A stretch of 64,000 nucleotides of DNA. Origin: Actinomadura alba (GTDB taxonomy: Bacteria; Actinomycetota; Actinomycetes; Streptosporangiales; Streptosporangiaceae). Every line of letters starts with the position of its first letter. Within the stretch, counting starts at the first letter, position 1. The notes below the pieces were generated by a model that did no database searches, was not told the DNA's origin, and was given only the letters and a program-made list of their open reading frames with translations. Made by a program: the position numbers and the translations under genes. Shown piece by piece: positions 48,887 through 58,081 of this stretch. The stretch is taken from positions 62,001 through 126,000 of the forward strand of contig NZ_JABVEC010000017.1 in the NCBI RefSeq assembly GCF_014323705.1, given 5' to 3'.

Positions 48887-50344
48887 ATGAGCTCTCCGCA
48901 CAGCGTTGTGATCATCGGGGCCGGGTTCGGCGGGATCGGCATGGCGATCCGGCTCAAGCAGGCGGGCGTGCACGACCTGGTGATCCTGGAGAAGGCCGAC
49001 GAGCTCGGCGGCACCTGGCGGGACAACACCTACCCGGGCGCGGCCTGCGACATCCCCTCCCGGCTCTACTCCTTCTCCTTCGCCCCGAAGACCGGCTGGA
49101 GCCGCAAATTCCCGACCCAGCGGGAGATACTCGACTACCTGCGGGACTGCGCGGACACCTACGGCGTCACCCCGCACATCAGGTTCGGCACCGAGGTTCT
49201 CGGGGCCGCCTTCGACGAGGACTCCGCGGTGTGGCGGGTGCGCACCGAGGGCGGGGGGCTCACGGCACAGGTGCTGATCTCGGCCTGCGGCCAGCTGAGC
49301 CGCCCGGCCATGCCGAGGATCGAGGGCCTGGACACCTTCGCGGGGACGAGTTTCCACTCGGCCCGCTGGGACCACGGCTTCGACCTGACCGGCAAGCGCG
49401 TGGCGGTCATCGGCACCGGGGCCAGCGCGGTCCAGTTCGTGCCGCCCGTCGCCGAGCGGGTCGCCCGGCTGCACGTGTTCCAGCGGTCCGCGCCGTACAT
49501 CTTGGACAAACCCGACCGGCCGTACGCCGCGTGGGAGCGGGCTCTTCTCGATCTCATCCCGCCGCTGCGGGCGCTGGGCCGGGCGAGGACCTACCTGGCG
49601 GTCGAGGCACGCGCGCCGGCCTTCGTGAAGTACCCGCGGCTGATGGCGCGCGCCGTCGAGGTCAGCCGGCGGCACCTGAGCGAGCATGTACGCGACCGCG
49701 ATCTGCGGCGGGCGCTGACCCCCGACTACCCGATGGGCTGCAAGCGGATCCTCCTGTCGGACGACTACTACCGGGCGCTCACCCGGCCCGGCGTCGAGCT
49801 CGTCACCGACCCGATCGAGCGGATCACGCCCACCGGGGTGGTGACCCGCGACGGCACGGAGCGGACGGTGGACGCGATCATCTACGGCACCGGGTTCGAG
49901 GCCGGGGCCTTCCTCGCGCCGATGCGGATCACGGGGCGCGGCGGCCGGGAGCTCACGGACGCCTGGCGGGACGGCGCGCAGGCCTACCTCGGCATCACGG
50001 TGAGCGGCTTCCCCAACCTGTTCCTGCTGTACGGGCCCAACACCAACCTCGGCCACAACTCGATCATCTACATGCTGGAGTCGCAGATCCGCTACATCCT
50101 GGGCTGCGTCACGGCCATCCGCCGCCACGGGCTGGCCTGGATCGACGTGCGCCCCGAGGTCCAGCGCGCCTTCATCGAGGACGTGCGGGAACGCATGGGG
50201 GCGACCGTGTGGAGCCAGGGCTGCTCCAGCTGGTACCTCGACGAGCGGGGCCGGCCGGTGACCAACTGGCCGGGATTCACGATGGCCTACCGCCGCGCCA
50301 CCAGACGCCCCGATCCGCGCGACTTCCAGGTGCGGACGGCATGA
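48887..50344 (+). CDS. Baeyer-Villiger-type flavin monooxygenase
   Basis: A 485-aa FAD/NADPH monooxygenase. FAD-binding SVVIIGAGFGGIGMAIRLKQ lies at the N-terminus, then ELGGTWRDNTYPGAACDIPS, a family hallmark. The BVMO fingerprint is FAGTSFHSARWDHG, followed by the NADPH site KRVAVIGTGASAVQFVPP. The end (YGPNTNLGHNSIIYMLESQI) matches cyclohexanone-type members. It inserts oxygen next to a ketone, or oxidises a sulfide or other soft atom. It is transcribed toward an SDR gene 34 nt downstream, which could supply or consume the ketone. Confidence 0.92.
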   Translation: MSSPHSVVIIGAGFGGIGMAIRLKQAGVHDLVILEKADELGGTWRDNTYPGAACDIPSRLYSFSFAPKTGWSRKFPTQREILDYLRDCADTYGVTPHIRFGTEVLGAAFDEDSAVWRVRTEGGGLTAQVLISACGQLSRPAMPRIEGLDTFAGTSFHSARWDHGFDLTGKRVAVIGTGASAVQFVPPVAERVARLHVFQRSAPYILDKPDRPYAAWERALLDLIPPLRALGRARTYLAVEARAPAFVKYPRLMARAVEVSRRHLSEHVRDRDLRRALTPDYPMGCKRILLSDDYYRALTRPGVELVTDPIERITPTGVVTRDGTERTVDAIIYGTGFEAGAFLAPMRITGRGGRELTDAWRDGAQAYLGITVSGFPNLFLLYGPNTNLGHNSIIYMLESQIRYILGCVTAIRRHGLAWIDVRPEVQRAFIEDVRERMGATVWSQGCSSWYLDERGRPVTNWPGFTMAYRRATRRPDPRDFQVRTA

Positions 50345-50364
50345 TCGTGCATGGCGCGCGGGCC

Positions 50365-50370
50365 TAGACT
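50365..50370 (+). promoter_or_regulatory. -10 element of a leaderless promoter for the SDR gene
   Basis: TAGACT (TANNNT) ends 7 nt before ATG 50378 and no Shine-Dalgarno is present. The SDR can therefore be expressed as a leaderless mRNA independently of the upstream monooxygenase. Confidence 0.5.
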
Positions 50371-50377
50371 CGGCTCC

Positions 50378-51136
50378 ATGCCCACCGCCCTCATCACCGG
50401 CGCCACCGCCGGAATCGGCGCGGCCTTCGCCCGCCGCCTCGCCGCCGACGGTTTCGACCTGGTCCTGCTCGCCCGTGACGAGCCGCGGCTGGCCGGGGCG
50501 GCCGAGGAGCACCGCGCGAAGTACGGCGTGGCCGTCGAGGTCCTGGTCGCCGATCTCTCCACTGAGGACGGCCTGCGGGCGGCGGAGGGCCGGGCGGCCG
50601 CCGGGGTCGACCTGCTGGTGAACAACGCGGGCTTCGGCAACAAGGGCCGGTTCCTCGACGTGCCGCTGGCCGACGAGCTCACCATGCTGAAGGTCCACTG
50701 CGAGGCGGTCCTGCGCCTCACCCATGCCGCGCTGCCCGGCATGATCAAGCGCGGCCGCGGCGGGGTCATCAATGTCGCGTCGGTGGCGGCGTTCTTCTCC
50801 AGGGGAACGTACGGCGCCTCGAAGGCCTGGGTGGTCGGCTTCAGCGAGGGCGTCGGCAACGACATCGCCGGTACGGGCGTCAACGTCATGGCGCTGTGCC
50901 CGGGTTTCACGCACACCGAGTTCCACGACCGCGCCGAGATGGACATGTCCGGGCTACCGGGCTTCATGTGGCTCGACGCCGATGAGATGACCGACGCCGC
51001 CGTGCGCGACTTCCGGCGCGGGGTGCGGGTCAGTGTTCCCGGCGCGCAGTACAAGGCCATCGTGGGGCTGGGCAGGCTGGTGCCGCGCGGCCTCGCCGGC
51101 CGGTTGTCCTCGCGTACGGGGCGCAAGTACCGCTGA
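50378..51136 (+). CDS. short-chain dehydrogenase/reductase
   Basis: A 252-aa classical SDR. Cofactor motif TALITGATAGIGAAFARRLA, NAG motif LLVNNAGFGNKG, catalytic Ser in INVASVAAF and the active-site YxxxK as YGASKAW are all present. A C-terminal FMWLDADEMTD stretch is typical of SDRs of the DltE type. The ATG at 50378 is preceded by a leaderless -10 box. It likely reduces or oxidises an alcohol/ketone linked to the Baeyer-Villiger enzyme upstream; direction and substrate are unknown. Confidence 0.9.
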   Translation: MPTALITGATAGIGAAFARRLAADGFDLVLLARDEPRLAGAAEEHRAKYGVAVEVLVADLSTEDGLRAAEGRAAAGVDLLVNNAGFGNKGRFLDVPLADELTMLKVHCEAVLRLTHAALPGMIKRGRGGVINVASVAAFFSRGTYGASKAWVVGFSEGVGNDIAGTGVNVMALCPGFTHTEFHDRAEMDMSGLPGFMWLDADEMTDAAVRDFRRGVRVSVPGAQYKAIVGLGRLVPRGLAGRLSSRTGRKYR

Positions 51137-51177
51137 CCGGCCCGTACAGGTGACCGGCCCCTAGGAAACGGCAGCGC

Positions 51178-52029
51178 TCACCGCGGGCCGGCGAGCGCGG
51201 GCAGCTTGACGCGCTCGGCGCCCGCGTAGATGTTGAAGCGCCGATTCCGCAGGAACCCGACGAGCGTCATGCCGAACTCCTCGGCGAGCGAGACCGCCAG
51301 GCTCGACGGGGCCGAGACGGCGCAGACGACGGGGATGCCGGCGGCGAGGGCCTTCTGCATGATCTCGTAGCTGGTCCGGCCGCTCACCATGAGCACGTGG
51401 TCGCTCAGCGGCAGCCGGCCGGACATCAGCGCCCAACCGATCAGCTTGTCGACCGCGTTGTGCCGGCCCACGTCCTCGCGCACGCAGACCAGGGAGCCGT
51501 CCGCACCGAACAGGCCCGCAGCGTGCAGGCCGCCGGTGGACTCGAACAGGCCCTGTGCCTTCCGGAGCGCGTCGGGCAGGCCGTACACCGTCTCGGCATC
51601 GACCGACGGGCCGGAGCCGAGCACCGGGCAGCCGCGGATCTTGAGGGCCTCGAGGCTCTCCTTGCCGCAGACGCCGCAGGCGCTCGTGGTCGCGAAGTGC
51701 CGGTCGAGGCCGGGCAGGTCCGGCAACTCGTCCAGCGTCACGTTGACGATGTTGTACTGCTGCTCGACGTCGACGTCGGTGCAGTAGGAGATCCGGCGGA
51801 TGTCCTCGGGGCTCGCCACGACGCCCTCGCCATGCAGGAACCCTGCGGCGAGCTCGAAGTCGTGGCCCGGGGTGCGCATGGTGACGGCCAGCGTCCGGCG
51901 GTCACCGCCCGCCAGCAGCCGGAGCTCGAGCGGCTCCTCGGTCGCGAGGGTGTCCCGCCGCACCCGCTCCTGCCCGTCGTCGACCACGTGCACCTTGGCA
52001 CGGACCGTGCTGCCCGGGCGGTCACGCAT
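51178..52029 (-). CDS. fdhD: formate dehydrogenase accessory sulfurtransferase FdhD
   Basis: A 283-aa protein with the FdhD pattern: ATEEPLELRLL, VTMRTPGHDFELAAGFLHGE, ISYCTDVDVEQQYN and the active-site SACGVCGKES, where the CxxC Cys carry sulfur. The later VREDVGRHNAVDKLIG and SGRTSYEIMQKAL blocks are intact. FdhD delivers sulfur to the molybdenum cofactor of formate dehydrogenase. No formate dehydrogenase gene is in the window. The 158-bp gap to the GH63 gene (52030-52187) shows no gene. Confidence 0.93.
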   Translation of the reverse strand: MRDRPGSTVRAKVHVVDDGQERVRRDTLATEEPLELRLLAGGDRRTLAVTMRTPGHDFELAAGFLHGEGVVASPEDIRRISYCTDVDVEQQYNIVNVTLDELPDLPGLDRHFATTSACGVCGKESLEALKIRGCPVLGSGPSVDAETVYGLPDALRKAQGLFESTGGLHAAGLFGADGSLVCVREDVGRHNAVDKLIGWALMSGRLPLSDHVLMVSGRTSYEIMQKALAAGIPVVCAVSAPSSLAVSLAEEFGMTLVGFLRNRRFNIYAGAERVKLPALAGPR

Positions 52030-52187
52030 GGCCGGCGCTCTCGCCGTGCCGGTCTGGCCTCACGTCCATGGCAGCGGGTACCTCCGATCGCGCCGCCCCG
52101 GGTTCACCGCGGAACGCGACGTCACCGGCCCCCTGGGCTCCCAACACCGTGACACACCCGGTCAGCCTCGATCAAGCCCGCCCGGGC

Positions 52188-53603
52188 TCACCGCGCGAGC
52201 AGGTCCAGCGCCACCGCGGCCGACCATGACTGCGGCCGGCCCCCGAAGGGCTCACCGGTGAACGGGTGGTAGTACTCGGCGAACACGCCGTCGGCGAGCT
52301 GGTCCAGGGTGGCCTCCCGCATCCGGTACGCGGCGTCCGGTTCACCGCACCGCTCCAGCCCCCAGATCAGCAGCCAGTTCATCGGCGGCCACTGCGGTCC
52401 CCGCCAGTAACGCACGGGGTCGAACGCCGGCGCGGAGGGGCTCGTGCTCGGCGGGACGGCGTGGGCCAGTCCGGGATGCCCACACCACGCCGGCGAGGCC
52501 AGCAGTTCCAGCAGCCGCCGCTGCCGGGCGGGCTCCAGCCCGCCGCACAGGAGCGGCGCGAACCCGGCGATCGTGTCCATACGCAGGAACGCGTCACGCC
52601 GCAGGTCGAGGTCCGCGGCGAACCCGCGCTCGTCGGTGGTGCCGAGAACGCCACGGCGGAACCGGGCCGCGTGACCGAGCAGCTCATCGACGCCCTCGAG
52701 GCCGAGCTCGTCGCCGACCGTCGCGAGCTCCTCGCCCGCCGCCGCGAAGATCGCGCTCGCGAACACGTCGGCCACCAGGAAGTCGAGCGAGTTCTGGACG
52801 CGCGCGTCGTCGTACCCCGCCCGCCTGAGCTCCTCGACCAGCCACTGGTAGCGCCGGTAGTCCGCGTCCGTGGGGCGCTGCGCGGCGCTCCCCGCCGCCC
52901 CGCCGCCCGTGGCGGCGCCGGCGAGCGCGTGCACGTCGGAGCGGCGGAACGGCGTGAACTGCGGGCTCGGGATCACGCCGGCGTACGGTCCGTCCCAGCG
53001 GGGCGAGTTGTCCATCCCGCTCTCCCACCCGTGGTAGATGGTGAGCAGGCCACGGCCGTCGGGATCGCGACGCGCGACCAGATAGCGGTGCCAGGCGAGC
53101 AGCGCGGGCCAGAGCGCGCGGATCCGGCCGACGACGTCGCGCTGCTCCGCGGCGTCGGCGATGCGGACGGCGTCGAGGATCCGCCGTACCGCGAGCGCGT
53201 GCACCGGTGGTTGCAGGATCCCACTCGTCGCGGGGGCCGGCGGCGCGTCCGGGCAGACGTCCCGGCAGGCCCACCGGTCCGGGCCCGGTTCGTACGGCGG
53301 GGCATCCGGCGAGAAGACGATGTGCGGCACCATGCCGGTCCGCCACTGGGCGGCGAACAGCGTCTCCAGCTCGGCGAGCGCCCGGGAGGCCGACAGCCGG
53401 GCCAGTCCGATCGCGACGAACGCGGCGTCCCAGCTCCACATGTGCGGGTAGAGACGCGGCGCGGCCACCGTCAGGCCGCCCCGGTCGTTGCCGCGCAGCA
53501 CGTACGCCGCACGGGCCGCCACCTCGGTGCGCGTTCGCAGACCGGCGCCCCCACGGCGTACGCCGCCGGACACGTCGCCGGACTCGGTCAGGTCACCGCT
53601 CAT
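52188..53603 (-). CDS. GH63-type glycoside hydrolase (glucosyl-/mannosylglycerate hydrolase-like)
   Basis: A 471-aa cytoplasmic (alpha/alpha)6-barrel hydrolase. LYPHMWSWDAAFVAIGLARL, GWESGMDNSPRWDG (the general acid Asp), RYWRGPQWPPMNWLLIWGLE and FAEYYHPFTGEPFGGRPQSW are typical of the GH63 members that hydrolyse glucosylglycerate or mannosylglycerate in actinobacteria. It ends the sugar ABC operon, so it is expected to cleave the imported compound inside the cell. The start at 53603 lies at the end of a 17-bp tandem repeat carrying ribosome site and ATG. Confidence 0.8.
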   Translation of the reverse strand: MSGDLTESGDVSGGVRRGGAGLRTRTEVAARAAYVLRGNDRGGLTVAAPRLYPHMWSWDAAFVAIGLARLSASRALAELETLFAAQWRTGMVPHIVFSPDAPPYEPGPDRWACRDVCPDAPPAPATSGILQPPVHALAVRRILDAVRIADAAEQRDVVGRIRALWPALLAWHRYLVARRDPDGRGLLTIYHGWESGMDNSPRWDGPYAGVIPSPQFTPFRRSDVHALAGAATGGGAAGSAAQRPTDADYRRYQWLVEELRRAGYDDARVQNSLDFLVADVFASAIFAAAGEELATVGDELGLEGVDELLGHAARFRRGVLGTTDERGFAADLDLRRDAFLRMDTIAGFAPLLCGGLEPARQRRLLELLASPAWCGHPGLAHAVPPSTSPSAPAFDPVRYWRGPQWPPMNWLLIWGLERCGEPDAAYRMREATLDQLADGVFAEYYHPFTGEPFGGRPQSWSAAVALDLLAR

Positions 53604-53668
53604 CGGTCGCTCCCCCTCATCGGTCGCTCCCCCTCATCCGTCGTTCCCCCTCATCGGTCGCTCACGAG
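53601..53668 (-). repeat. 17-bp tandem repeat duplicating a ribosome site and start codon
   Basis: Read on the minus strand, the unit AGCGACCGATGAGGGGG occurs three times and a fourth partial time (plus-strand starts at 53601, 53618, 53635 and 53652; one copy has two changes). Each unit brings a GGGGGAG-like Shine-Dalgarno about 7 nt before an ATG. The first ATG overlaps the ATPase stop (CGATGA) and the last is the GH63 start (53603). The in-between ATGs open only tiny frames that hit TGA at the next unit. The array is thus a reiterated re-initiation site between two coupled genes. Confidence 0.75.
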
Positions 53669-54742
53669 CACCCGGCCGGTGTCCCGCTCGTAACAGCTCA
53701 GCCGGTCCGCGCGAAGGTCCAGCCAGAGATCGTCTCCGGCTCCCACCGGGAAGTCCGGCGGTACCTGGACCTTGATCCGCTGCTCCCCCAGCACGGCCGT
53801 CACGAGCGTCGTGCTGCCGAGTGGCTCGGCCACCTCGGTCACCGCCCGGAGCGCACCAGAACGTTCCGCCCGGTGCGCGGTGATGGTCTCGGCCCGGACG
53901 CCGATCCGCACCGGCCCTTCGGCGAAGGCGGCCCACGACCCGGGTGCGGCGGACCGCTGGCCGGCCACCTCGATGACCGCCTCTCCCCCGTCCCGCCGCA
54001 GCGTCGCGTCGAGGAAGTTCATCGGCGGGCTGCCGATGAACCCGCCGATGAACTCCGAGGCCGGCGAGTCGTACACCTCCATGGGCGGCCCGCACTGCAC
54101 GATCTCACCGTCCTTCATGACCGCGACGCGCTCGCCGAGCGACAGCGCCTCGACCTGGTCGTGCGTGACGTAGACGCAGGTGGTGCCGAGATCGGTCAGG
54201 AGCTTCTTCAGCTCGGCGCGGAACTGCAGCCGCAGGAGGGCGTCCAGATTGGACAGCGGTTCGTCCATGAGCAGCACGTCCGGCTCCATCACGATCGCCC
54301 GGGCCACCGCCACGCGCTGCCGCTGGCCACCGGACAGCTGGGAGGGGTAGCGGTCTAGGTAGTCCTCGAGCTGGAGCAGGCCGGCCGCCCACGCGATCTT
54401 GTCCTGGATGACGGCCCGATCGGCCTTGCGCATCGCGAGCCCGAAGCCGATGTTGTCGGCGACCTTCTTGTGCGGGAACACCGCATAGCTCTGGAAGACC
54501 ATCGACAGGTTGCGTTCGCGCGGTGCCCGGTAGGTGACGTCCCTGCCGCCGATGCGGACGCTGCCGCGGTCGGGCAGCTCCAGTCCCGCGATCATCCTCA
54601 GCAGGGTGGTCTTGCCGCAACCGGACGGGCCGAGCAGGACCATGAATTCACCGTCTGCCACCGTCAGCGACACATCGCGGGTCGCCGGCCGGCCGCCACC
54701 CGGATAGGTCTTGTGCAGCTGCGAGATCTCGACCTCGGCCAT
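53651..54742 (-). CDS. ABC transporter ATP-binding protein (sugar, MsmK/UgpC type)
   Basis: A 363-aa ATPase. Walker A LGPSGCGKTTLLRMIAGLE, Q-loop VFQSYAVFPHKKVADN, signature LSGGQRQRVAVARAIV, Walker B VLLMDEPLSNLDA and H-loop VTHDQVEAL are present. A C-terminal TOBE/OB region (about 240-363) is typical of ATPases for CUT1 sugar importers. It pairs with the two permeases upstream (gap of 14 nt) and is followed by the GH63 gene through the 17-bp repeat. Such ATPases can serve several importers. Confidence 0.93.
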   Translation of the reverse strand: MAEVEISQLHKTYPGGGRPATRDVSLTVADGEFMVLLGPSGCGKTTLLRMIAGLELPDRGSVRIGGRDVTYRAPRERNLSMVFQSYAVFPHKKVADNIGFGLAMRKADRAVIQDKIAWAAGLLQLEDYLDRYPSQLSGGQRQRVAVARAIVMEPDVLLMDEPLSNLDALLRLQFRAELKKLLTDLGTTCVYVTHDQVEALSLGERVAVMKDGEIVQCGPPMEVYDSPASEFIGGFIGSPPMNFLDATLRRDGGEAVIEVAGQRSAAPGSWAAFAEGPVRIGVRAETITAHRAERSGALRAVTEVAEPLGSTTLVTAVLGEQRIKVQVPPDFPVGAGDDLWLDLRADRLSCYERDTGRVLVSDR

Positions 54743-54756
54743 CGGTTCAGGTGTCC

Positions 54757-55638
54757 TTACCGGAGCGTCGTGCCCCACATGTTGAGCAGATATCTGCGCA
54801 TGACGAAGATGAAGATCAGTGCCGGCACGAGCAGCGCGAATCCCCCGGCGAACCGGTAGGGCAGCGGGCTCCACTGCAGGGAGCCGAGCACCTGCGCGGG
54901 CAGCGTGCGGTTGGTGAGCGTGAGCACCGCGGCCCCGAGCACCTCGTTCCACGACAGCACGAACGTGAAGAGGGAGGCCGCCGCGATGCCCGGCAGGGCG
55001 AGTGGCGCGACCACCTGGCGGAACGCACTCGCGCGGGTGCAGCCGAACACCAGCGCGGCCTCCTCGAGGTCGCGCGGCACCGCGGTGAAGATGCTCGCGG
55101 TGATGAGGACGGTGGTCGGCAGGGCGAGGGCGGTGTGCAGCAGCGCGACGGCGAGAACGGTGTCCGACAGCCCGGCGGTGATGAAGAACCGGGCGAGCGG
55201 CACCGACAGCACCACGATCGGCAGAGCGCGGGTGAACAGCAGGAACAGCTGATAGGCGTCGCGTCCGGCGAAGACGTGCCTGGCCAGCGCGTAGCCCGCC
55301 GGTGTTCCGATCGCCACGGACAGCACCAGCGTGAGCAGCCCGACGACCAGGCTGTTGAGGAAACTCGGCACGACGCCGGTGGCGCCGAGGAACGACCGGA
55401 GGGTCTCGGTCGACACGTCGGCGGGCGCGAACGACTTGGGGAACGCGTTCAGCGACTCGCGGGTCGAGAACGCGGCGAGGGTGATGAGGTACATCGGCGC
55501 GGCCATGAACGCGGTGATGGCCAGGCACGCCACCTGGACGAGCATCCTGTTGCGGCGCCTGCGGGCCAGCGGCGCGCGGTCGACGCCGGCGTCCGGAGCG
55601 GCCGCCCGATCCGGCGCCGCGGTCCCGGCGGCGGTCAT
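54757..55638 (-). CDS. sugar ABC transporter permease (MalG-like)
   Basis: A 293-aa inner-membrane permease with six predicted helices. The EAA loop reads LEEAALVFGCTRASAFRQVV and APLALPGIAA. The N-terminal cytoplasmic extension (~30 aa) is Ala/Arg-rich. It forms the channel with the MalF-like permease, whose stop it overlaps by 4 nt (ATGA), so both are made 1:1. It belongs to the CUT1 family that imports oligosaccharides or glycerol-linked sugars. Confidence 0.92.
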   Translation of the reverse strand: MTAAGTAAPDRAAAPDAGVDRAPLARRRRNRMLVQVACLAITAFMAAPMYLITLAAFSTRESLNAFPKSFAPADVSTETLRSFLGATGVVPSFLNSLVVGLLTLVLSVAIGTPAGYALARHVFAGRDAYQLFLLFTRALPIVVLSVPLARFFITAGLSDTVLAVALLHTALALPTTVLITASIFTAVPRDLEEAALVFGCTRASAFRQVVAPLALPGIAAASLFTFVLSWNEVLGAAVLTLTNRTLPAQVLGSLQWSPLPYRFAGGFALLVPALIFIFVMRRYLLNMWGTTLR

Positions 55639-56519
55639 CGGGCGCCCCTGATGACGTCCGGCTGCCGGAGCGCGCGCAGGTACACCGTGGCGGTGAACAT
55701 CGAGACACCGAGGATGATCATCGCGACCGCCGAGGCCGCGTAGGGGTTCTGCAGGTTGACGTACCACTCGTACGTCTCGCCGATCAGCAGCGGGAAGTTG
55801 CGGCCGGCGAGCGCCTGGGCGACCGCGAACGTCTGGAACGCGAGGATGGTCCGCAGGATCAGCGCCACCTGGATGCTCGGCCGCAGCAGCGGAAGCGTCA
55901 CATGGCGGACCCGCTGCCACAGGGTGGCGCCGAAGACCTGGGCCGCCTCGTCGTACTCCTTCGGGATGACGCTGAGCCCGCCGACCAGGATGATGAACAC
56001 CAGTGACGTGGCCCGCCACAGCTCGGCGACGACCACCGCCGCCAGCATCGTGCCCGGGTGCTCGTAGGACAGCCATTCGTAACCGGACTCGCTCAGCCCG
56101 AGCCCCGCGAGGGCGGAGTTGAGGTAACCCTGGTCCGCGAAGATCGCGAGCCATACGAGCCCGGCGGCGAGGTCGGAGATCGCCAGCGGCACCGCCCAGA
56201 CGTAGAAGTACAGGCCGGACAGCCTCGGCCGCTCACGCAGCAGCAGCGCCATCGCGATGGCCAGCGCGAACTGCAGAGGGATCACGATGACGATGAGCAG
56301 CGCGGTGTTGCGTACCGCCGGCCAGAAGTGCGGCTCGGCCGTCATGCGCCGCACGTTCTCCCATCCGTACCCGCCACCGGGGGTCTGCACGGAGGCCAGC
56401 ACGCCCTGGATCAGCGGCCAGCCGAACAGCGCGAGCATGAACAGCGCGGACGGGATGAGCAGCAGGTACGGCACGGGCGGCCGCCTCGCCCGGGCGGGTC
56501 GCGATGCGGCCTCGGTCAT
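55635..56519 (-). CDS. sugar ABC transporter permease (MalF-like)
   Basis: A 294-aa inner-membrane permease. Six helices, starting VPYLLLIPSALFMLALFGWP, and the EAA loop KEYDEAAQVFGATLWQRVRH with TLPLLRPSIQ are clear. It is the MalF partner of the following MalG-like protein. It overlaps the binding-protein gene by one nucleotide (TGATG) and the MalG-like gene by four. Together with the binding protein and ATPase it forms a complete CUT1 importer. Confidence 0.92.
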   Translation of the reverse strand: MTEAASRPARARRPPVPYLLLIPSALFMLALFGWPLIQGVLASVQTPGGGYGWENVRRMTAEPHFWPAVRNTALLIVIVIPLQFALAIAMALLLRERPRLSGLYFYVWAVPLAISDLAAGLVWLAIFADQGYLNSALAGLGLSESGYEWLSYEHPGTMLAAVVVAELWRATSLVFIILVGGLSVIPKEYDEAAQVFGATLWQRVRHVTLPLLRPSIQVALILRTILAFQTFAVAQALAGRNFPLLIGETYEWYVNLQNPYAASAVAMIILGVSMFTATVYLRALRQPDVIRGAR

Positions 56520-57880
56520 CAGGCCACCTTGCACTGCTGTCCCGCCACGGCGGCGTCGGGCCGCCAGCACGGCGCCTTGGCCTCGTCGAGCAGCCGCTGG
56601 AGCTCCTTGGCCTGGCGGTCGAGGGTCCGGCGGATGTCCTCGCCGTCCAGCACGATCCGGGTGAAGGCGTTCTTGAAGACCGTGTCGAGCTCACCGTCCC
56701 GCGCGCCCATCCCGACCGGCGCCAGCGACAGCAGAGCGTCGGAGGCGCCCTGCTGGGCGGTGACCGCGCCGGCCTCGAGCCGGATCCCCGGGGGCAGGTC
56801 GGCGGGGATGCTCGCCTTGACCGCGGGGAAGAAGGCGTTCTTGCGCAGCACGTCGACCTGGATGTCCGGCCGCGACAGGGCCTCGATCAGCTTCTTGGCC
56901 TCGTCCTGGCGGGGCGCGCCCTTGGGGATGGCGAGCCCGGCGACCACCGGCATGTAACCGCGCCCCTTGGGCCCGGAGGGCGCCGGGACCATGACGAAGC
57001 CGTCCGGCGTGTTCGTGGGCGCCTCGGTGAGCCGGGCGACGTGGTCCCAGGCGATCTGCACCTGTCCTGAGGCGAGCGGCTCCTGCATGAACTCGAAGTT
57101 GGTGCTCGCCCGGACCGTGACCGACCACAGCTCGCGGAGGTACTCCCACATCCGGACGGCGTCGTCACTCCGGAACGTCGTGATCTGGCCGCCGGTGAAG
57201 GACGGGTAGAGGTAGCCCTCAAGGAAGCGGTGCAGCAGTCCCTTCGGCCCCGCCGGAAGGCCGAAGACCGGCTTGCCGTTCGCCGACCTGGCGGCCTTGG
57301 CCCAGGCGAGGAGCTGGTCGTAGGTCAGCTTGTTCACGTCGGCACCGGAGGGCAGGTGCTCGAGCGCCTTCTTGCTCGCCGCCAGGATGAACGTGGCCTG
57401 CATCCAGGGGATGAAGTACGTGCGGTCGGTGCCGAACTTCGCCAGGTCGAGCACCTCGCGGTCGTAGCCGCGCCCGGACAGCCGGGCGGCGACGTCGGAG
57501 AGGTCCTCGAGCCGGCCGGGGGCGAAGGGCGCGAGCTGGCCGTAGAGCCCGCCGATGACGTTCACGGTCGGCTTTCCCGCCTGCAGCTCCGCGTTGAGCC
57601 GGGCGGCGAACGGTCCGGTGTCCATGGGGACGTACTGCGTGTCGACGCCCGCCTTCGTGAGGATCTCGCGGAATCGCTGGCCCTCTTCGATCGGGTTGAA
57701 CTGGGTCGACAGGAAGACCAGCTTGCCGCTCCCTCCGCCGCTCGTGCCGAAGCCTCCGCAGGCCGACACCAGCGGGGCGAGCGCGCCTGCCACGCCCGCG
57801 GTCAGACCGCTACGCAGCAGGGAACGGCGGGACAGGGGTTGCCGAGCGGAGATCTGGGAGGTCACAACGGGTACGGTCAC
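56519..57880 (-). CDS. sugar ABC transporter substrate-binding lipoprotein
   Basis: A 453-aa exported binding protein. The N-terminus PLSRRSLLRSGLTAGVAGAL, with a twin-arginine-like SRRSLL, ends in a lipobox (LVSAC), so it is probably Tat-exported and lipid-anchored. The mature part is a family 1 solute-binding fold (PTVNVIGGLYGQLAPFAPGR, FIPWMQATFILAASKKALEH, WEYLRELW). GTG 57880 has AGGAG 7 nt upstream. The gene is first in the importer operon and starts 201 bp downstream of the ROK regulator's stop. It recognises an unknown sugar. Confidence 0.9.
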   Translation of the reverse strand: MTVPVVTSQISARQPLSRRSLLRSGLTAGVAGALAPLVSACGGFGTSGGGSGKLVFLSTQFNPIEEGQRFREILTKAGVDTQYVPMDTGPFAARLNAELQAGKPTVNVIGGLYGQLAPFAPGRLEDLSDVAARLSGRGYDREVLDLAKFGTDRTYFIPWMQATFILAASKKALEHLPSGADVNKLTYDQLLAWAKAARSANGKPVFGLPAGPKGLLHRFLEGYLYPSFTGGQITTFRSDDAVRMWEYLRELWSVTVRASTNFEFMQEPLASGQVQIAWDHVARLTEAPTNTPDGFVMVPAPSGPKGRGYMPVVAGLAIPKGAPRQDEAKKLIEALSRPDIQVDVLRKNAFFPAVKASIPADLPPGIRLEAGAVTAQQGASDALLSLAPVGMGARDGELDTVFKNAFTRIVLDGEDIRRTLDRQAKELQRLLDEAKAPCWRPDAAVAGQQCKVA

Positions 57881-58081
57881 GTCGGCGCTCCTTCCTGCCG
57901 GCAGCCGCAGCGGGGGCGGCCACGGCAGAGACTTTGACCGTGGTGATGAACACTTTGTCCGCGATAACAGACATAGTTGCCTGATCGACACTCCCCCACA
58001 AGAGGTACCTACGTAACACACGCGCAACATTTCGGAAATCAACCCGTCATCGGGCGTCTTCCACCGGGCGCGGTCAGCGGG

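Noticed and set aside
48815..50926. 703-codon minus-strand open frame
   Set aside because: Antisense to the Baeyer-Villiger monooxygenase and SDR, both with complete cofactor motifs.
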